This document shows, one piece after another, positions 60,232 to 64,000 of a stretch of DNA of 64,000 bases. The first letter of the stretch is position 1, and each line of letters starts with the position of its first letter. Below the pieces are notes generated by a model, which was not told the origin of the DNA, searched no databases, and saw nothing but the letters and a program-made list of their open reading frames with translations. The DNA comes from Alphaproteobacteria bacterium AO1-B (GTDB lineage Bacteria > Pseudomonadota > Alphaproteobacteria > Rhizobiales > Stappiaceae): the NCBI GenBank assembly GCA_001890945.1, contig MLAX01000002.1, positions 620,001-684,000 of the forward strand. The letters run 5' to 3'. A program made the position numbers and the translations under genes.

Positions 60232-62193
60232 TCACATCAGCATCCGCGCAAGATTTGGTTGTTCGGAAAAGAAAAGGGCATTCAAATCGTCGATCGCCAT
60301 GGGGCCGCCGAAGAGATATCCTTGCCCCAGTTCACAGCCAAGCGCGGTCAGCATATCACGCTGTTCGATCGTCTCGATCCCTTCGATGAGCGCCGTGGAC
60401 TCAAGAGACTTCACCATGGTCAACGCCATCGCTATCAGGCCATGGCCCGCGTCACCGTCCCGCAAAATCTTTGTCAGAGACGTGTCGATTTTCACTTCAT
60501 CCCATTTGTATTGAAGGATGCCGGACAAGGCGGAGGCCGGCGTGCCGAAGTTGTCCAAGGATAGGGTGACACCCAATGAACGCAGATCCTCAAGGCAACC
60601 ATGGACACGGTCGAACGTGTTAAGGAGCCGGCCTGCTGCAACCTCTACCTTCAGCCGCTCGGCAGGGAGACCCGTGCTGCTCAGGCAATCTTCGATCATC
60701 GGGGCAACATCCCCATGGAGCATGTGCGGCACAGACAGATTGACCGCCAGATCCACGTCCCCGGGCAGCAGCTGTACCTGAGCACAGGCCGTTTCAATAA
60801 TTTTGCGTTCCAATGGGATGATCAAGCCGTTCTGCTCGGCGATCGGAATCACCTCTGCAGGTGCAATCCAGCCGAGCTGCGGATGATACCAGCGGGCCAA
60901 GGCCTCAATCCCAACGATTTGACCGGTCTTCATGTTAAACTGCGGCTGAAAATGCGGCAGGCAATCTTCCTGTTCGAGTGCCTGAAGCAATGCGCGAGAA
61001 ATACCGGATTGCCGCTCCGCAACTGCGCGCATGGGCGGTTTGTATGTTCCGACATCCCGGCGGCCTGTCCTTATTTCCTCCGAAACAGCCAACAATGCGT
61101 TTTGCAGCCCCGCGCCCGGGTCTCGTTCTTCCTGGTCGACAAAAGCGATCCCCGCGATACTGTTTATTGGATAGATACCGGAGCGAATTGCCACTGGCCT
61201 GTGAATATGGTCGCGCAGGCGATTGGTGATCTCTAAGGCCGTTGTTCCACTCTCGTGATCCATCTTCATGGCAACGAAGAACCCGCTCCCACTTGCCCGC
61301 GCAAGACATGCTGGCTCGGGCCCAAGATTGATCTGATGCTGGATCCGTTCGGCAATGGCCGCGAGAATGGAATTGCGATCAGTCTCGCTTGCAGATCCGG
61401 ATCCGGTCCAGGGCATGACCAGATCAAAATAAAGCACGACCAAATCCTGGTCGTCGCGACGCTTGGACTGCAGTTCCTCGATCTTCTCGATCAAGACCTT
61501 TTGTGTCATCAGCCCCGTGGCCGGATCGTGCCTCAACTCGGCGGCTGCACGGGCGAGATTGAACCCGTGGCGTTTTCTTTCATTGGCGAAGTACCGCAAT
61601 CTCCGGAATAGCAAGAAAACCCAGGCACTGAGACTTGCAATCAATCCAGCGCCAAGAAGCGATTGAATACGGGCTTGGCGATTAAGTGCCGCGTTGCTTT
61701 CCTGAGCAATTGACGACATACGGTTTTCGGCCAAATGCCGGACCTGGTTCAACGACGTTCCGATCTGGTGGACTTTTGCCAGCGCCTGTTCAATGGAGCT
61801 TCTGTTTTCCAGATTGGAGATCAGAGGTTCAATTGACCCTGCCATTTCTTTAGCGTCGGCAAGCCTGCGCGTTATGAGAGACGCTTGCGGACCAAGTTCC
61901 AGCAACGGGTTCACCTGCCAGGAATTCAGGGCGTTTTTAAAGCGGACCAAAGCTCTGCCGACTCGGGCTTGATACTCGAAGTCGGAGTTGTAAAGCGCAC
62001 TCGTCAAAAGGCTCTCCAGCCGATGCGTGTTGAGCAGGCTGGAAGACGTAATGAGGGCGTGCAGAGCGTCGTCCTTTGCCTTCGCATCTTGTCGTTTTTG
62101 GACCATCTCGACTGCGCTGATCGACAGAGCAAACGTCATCGCAATCACGACCAATGGAAGAATATATCGGCTATAACCAGGCCGGCCCGTCAT
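60232..62193 (-). CDS. membrane GGDEF/EAL protein with degenerate motifs
   Basis: 653 aa from ATG 62193 (MTGRPGYSRYILPL). Two membrane helices (about 12-28 and near 190) flank an extracytoplasmic region. The GGDEF domain is degenerate (SGSGF in place of GGDEF). The EAL domain keeps GIEALARW, NLSVPHML, KIDTSL and EGIET/QGYLFGGP. The canonical ExTE reads EVAAG and the DDFG motif reads DNFG, so two metal-site or catalytic positions differ. Cyclic-di-GMP hydrolysis may therefore be weak or absent, and it may act as a sensor. An earlier in-frame ATG lies at 62235. Confidence 0.88.
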   Translation of the reverse strand: MTGRPGYSRYILPLVVIAMTFALSISAVEMVQKRQDAKAKDDALHALITSSSLLNTHRLESLLTSALYNSDFEYQARVGRALVRFKNALNSWQVNPLLELGPQASLITRRLADAKEMAGSIEPLISNLENRSSIEQALAKVHQIGTSLNQVRHLAENRMSSIAQESNAALNRQARIQSLLGAGLIASLSAWVFLLFRRLRYFANERKRHGFNLARAAAELRHDPATGLMTQKVLIEKIEELQSKRRDDQDLVVLYFDLVMPWTGSGSASETDRNSILAAIAERIQHQINLGPEPACLARASGSGFFVAMKMDHESGTTALEITNRLRDHIHRPVAIRSGIYPINSIAGIAFVDQEERDPGAGLQNALLAVSEEIRTGRRDVGTYKPPMRAVAERQSGISRALLQALEQEDCLPHFQPQFNMKTGQIVGIEALARWYHPQLGWIAPAEVIPIAEQNGLIIPLERKIIETACAQVQLLPGDVDLAVNLSVPHMLHGDVAPMIEDCLSSTGLPAERLKVEVAAGRLLNTFDRVHGCLEDLRSLGVTLSLDNFGTPASALSGILQYKWDEVKIDTSLTKILRDGDAGHGLIAMALTMVKSLESTALIEGIETIEQRDMLTALGCELGQGYLFGGPMAIDDLNALFFSEQPNLARMLM

Positions 62194-62471
62194 GCTAACT
62201 GTCCTACAAAACTTACGTATATTCAGGCAGAACAACGCTGGTACGCGGCCGGGAGACAGAGTCTCACCGTCCCGGGTGCTGTCCTGGTGGAAGCCAGGCA
62301 GCGAATTTCCGAGCGTCGTTTGGGAGACAATGAGCGCAGACAGTTAACTGCACTTGAATCCATTAAATGGCATTTTCTTCACCAAGGATATTATCCCTGA
62401 CAAAACGCGGTACTACTAATGGCATGTTAAACCGATCATAGAAAATCCGACCGCCCCTTCCGGAGACGTTG

Positions 62472-64000
62472 ATGCCGCATTCTCAAATCCGCCTGCCCGG
62501 TTGGATGATGTCCAACATGTCCACGTTTGCTGCAATTGTAGCAATCAGCGCGTTTGGTGCCTCGCTGACCCCATCTTTGATGCCACGCGACCCCTTGGTG
62601 CAAAGCCTCTTGTCAGGAATTGTTGCAAGCCTTGGATACGAGGCGGCACTTCTTGTCCGGGCAACCTGGCGCTACATGGAAATACCATGGCTAAGGGGGC
62701 GCTTGCGAACAGTTTGGGTTATCGGTGGCTTGGTCACTTGTGCCGGTATTCTTGCCTATTCCCTTTCAAGAGCAGCAAACTGGCAAAATGCTACCCGCGA
62801 GGCTGTTGGACTGGAGCCGCTGGAAAGTGCCGCCCCGTTTTTCATTCTCGGAGTATCCCTCGGCGTTTTTCTGGTTCTTTGGCTGGTCTTCAGAGCGCTT
62901 GGGATCGCCCGCCGCCGGGTGGAGCGGATATTGGACCGTTTGGTGCCGCGTCGTGTCGGCATCGTGGTCTCAATTGCAGCTGTTGGCTGGCTCTTCTGGG
63001 CGTTGGTCGATGGCGCATTGATCCGCAACGCGTTCAAAGCAGCCGACGCGTCCTTTATGGCTGCAGACCTTCTCATGGAGCCGGATATTGAACAGCCATC
63101 CGATCCGCAAAAGACAGGAAGTGCAGCGTCCCTCATCCGCTGGAAGGAAATGGGGCGGCACGGCCGGGCTTTTGTTGCAACGGCCCCCTCATCAGATGAA
63201 ATTGGGGAATTCTTTGAGGGTCCGGTTCAAAACCCGATCCGGATTTATGTCGGCCGGTTGTCTGCCGAGACGGCGGAAGAACGGGCCGAAATCGCGTTGG
63301 AAGAATTGAAGCGCGTGGATGCCTTCTCGCGCTCAACTCTTGTTGTCGCCGTCCCGGTTGGAAGTGGGTGGATGGATCCGGGCGCTCATGACACACTCGA
63401 CTTCATGCTTGGCGGAGATGTGGCGACGGTTGCCGCACAATACTCGTATCTCACAAGTGTTTTGTCTCTGCTCGCACATCCGGACTATGGCGTTGATCAA
63501 GCACGCGTTCTTTTTGAGAAAGTCTATGACCATTGGACAACGTTGCCGAAAGACAACCGGCCAAAGTTTTATGTGCATGGTCTCAGCCAAGGGGCTTTCA
63601 ACTCTCAAGCCACGATACCTTTGTTCGACATGTTGGGAGACCCCATCCAGGGAGCGATGTGGGCCGGGTCCCCGTTTTTCTCAAAATTCTGGTCAGAAGT
63701 TCGCGATCATCGAAACCCGGACAGTCCCGCCTGGCGGCCCACCTATGGCAACGGGTCTCTGATCCGGGTCTTAGACCAGTATGGAGGACTTGAAGGTGAA
63801 TTTACGCCTTGGGGTCCGATCCGAATGGTGTTTCTCAACTACGGCAGCGATCCAATTGTGAACTTCACCTACGACAGTTCCATCTTTGAGCCCGGCTGGC
63901 TGTCACCTCCACGCGCTCCGGACGTTACGCCTCAACTCAGGTGGTTTCCCGTCGTCACCATGCTGCAGCTCGCGCTTGATTCTGCGTTTTCGCTGAATGT
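62472..64000 (+). CDS. membrane alpha/beta-hydrolase family protein (Abhydrolase_9-like), 3' end outside window
   Basis: Partial: ATG 62472 to the right edge, 509 codons. The N-terminal half has about four or five hydrophobic helices (STFAAIVAISAFGASLTPSL, VWVIGGLVTCAGILAYSL, FFILGVSLGVFLVLWLVF, GIVVSIAAVGWLFWALV). The C-terminal part is a hydrolase-like domain with VVAVPVGSGWMDPGA, the nucleophile-like elbow FYVHGLSQGAFNSQ and FLNYGSDPIVNF. This matches the PF10081-type family of membrane alpha/beta hydrolases, whose function is not established. A GGAGACGTTG ribosome site precedes the ATG. Confidence 0.8.
   Translation, partial: MPHSQIRLPGWMMSNMSTFAAIVAISAFGASLTPSLMPRDPLVQSLLSGIVASLGYEAALLVRATWRYMEIPWLRGRLRTVWVIGGLVTCAGILAYSLSRAANWQNATREAVGLEPLESAAPFFILGVSLGVFLVLWLVFRALGIARRRVERILDRLVPRRVGIVVSIAAVGWLFWALVDGALIRNAFKAADASFMAADLLMEPDIEQPSDPQKTGSAASLIRWKEMGRHGRAFVATAPSSDEIGEFFEGPVQNPIRIYVGRLSAETAEERAEIALEELKRVDAFSRSTLVVAVPVGSGWMDPGAHDTLDFMLGGDVATVAAQYSYLTSVLSLLAHPDYGVDQARVLFEKVYDHWTTLPKDNRPKFYVHGLSQGAFNSQATIPLFDMLGDPIQGAMWAGSPFFSKFWSEVRDHRNPDSPAWRPTYGNGSLIRVLDQYGGLEGEFTPWGPIRMVFLNYGSDPIVNFTYDSSIFEPGWLSPPRAPDVTPQLRWFPVVTMLQLALDSAFSLN

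Noticed and set aside
1..64000. Search for CRISPR arrays, insertion sequences, prophage genes and rRNA
   Set aside because: No regularly spaced direct repeats, transposase-like or phage-like proteins, or rRNA sequence were seen.

Overview
The window is chromosomal DNA of moderately high GC from an alphaproteobacterium of the Rhizobiales/Hyphomicrobiales. The gene order dusB-ntrB-ntrC-ntrY-ntrX-trkA-dat-hfq-hflX, followed further on by mazG, is typical of that order. The many TRAP transporters, the reductive pyrimidine pathway and the overall protein character suggest a marine member such as Roseibium/Labrenzia (Stappiaceae). The genus is inference. I see no IS element, prophage, CRISPR array or rRNA operon; there is one tRNA gene.

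Layout. 1-11981: ispD start (minus strand), then dusB, two nitrogen-sensing two-component systems (NtrBC, NtrYX), TrkA, a D-amino-acid transaminase, Hfq and HflX. 12342-16388: accessory genes (ferric-reductase-like flavocytochrome, a lone periplasmic binding protein) followed by MazG and a Nei/Fpg glycosylase. 16501-25974: a reductive pyrimidine (or hydantoin) catabolic cluster read leftwards: beta-alanine:pyruvate transaminase, cupin, N-carbamoyl amidohydrolase, a GH114-like protein, dihydropyrimidinase and an ABC importer. RutR lies divergently, and two near-perfect RutR operators sit between the two directions. 25971-31310: ArfB, a TetR regulator, thiolase, an MFS transporter and two alpha/beta hydrolases. 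31376-36762: a LysR-governed TRAP transporter module with a DUF1445 (D-glutamate cyclase-like) and a DUF2848 protein. 36890-41648: LpxH-like phosphoesterase, glycosyltransferase, small secreted protein, RecX, MBL hydrolase, TatD. 41739-45800: holB, tmk, a D-Ala-D-Ala carboxypeptidase homologue whose three catalytic motifs are all lost, and rlpA. 46681-48224: tRNA-Ser(UGA) and fumC. 48498-56953: cNMP-binding/thioredoxin-reductase-like fusion, DctB/DctD-like two-component system and a TAXI-TRAP transporter. 57114-60215: a four-gene operon encoding three HupE/UreJ-superfamily membrane proteins and one peptidyl-prolyl isomerase-like protein. 60232-64000: a GGDEF/EAL protein with degenerate motifs and the first 509 codons of a membrane alpha/beta-hydrolase-family protein.

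How parts work together. NtrBC/NtrYX, Hfq and HflX form a core regulatory block. In the pyrimidine cluster the enzymes would take dihydropyrimidine to N-carbamoyl-beta-alanine, beta-alanine and malonate semialdehyde under RutR control. The first enzyme (dihydropyrimidine dehydrogenase) and the solute-binding protein of the transporter are not in this window. Best leads for follow-up: the RutR operators, including a weaker copy in front of the D-amino-acid transaminase gene; the S11-family pseudoenzyme; the HupE/PPIase operon; the DUF1445/DUF2848/TRAP module; and several intergenic RNA-like hairpins, notably a perfect 15-bp stem inside the pyrimidine operon.
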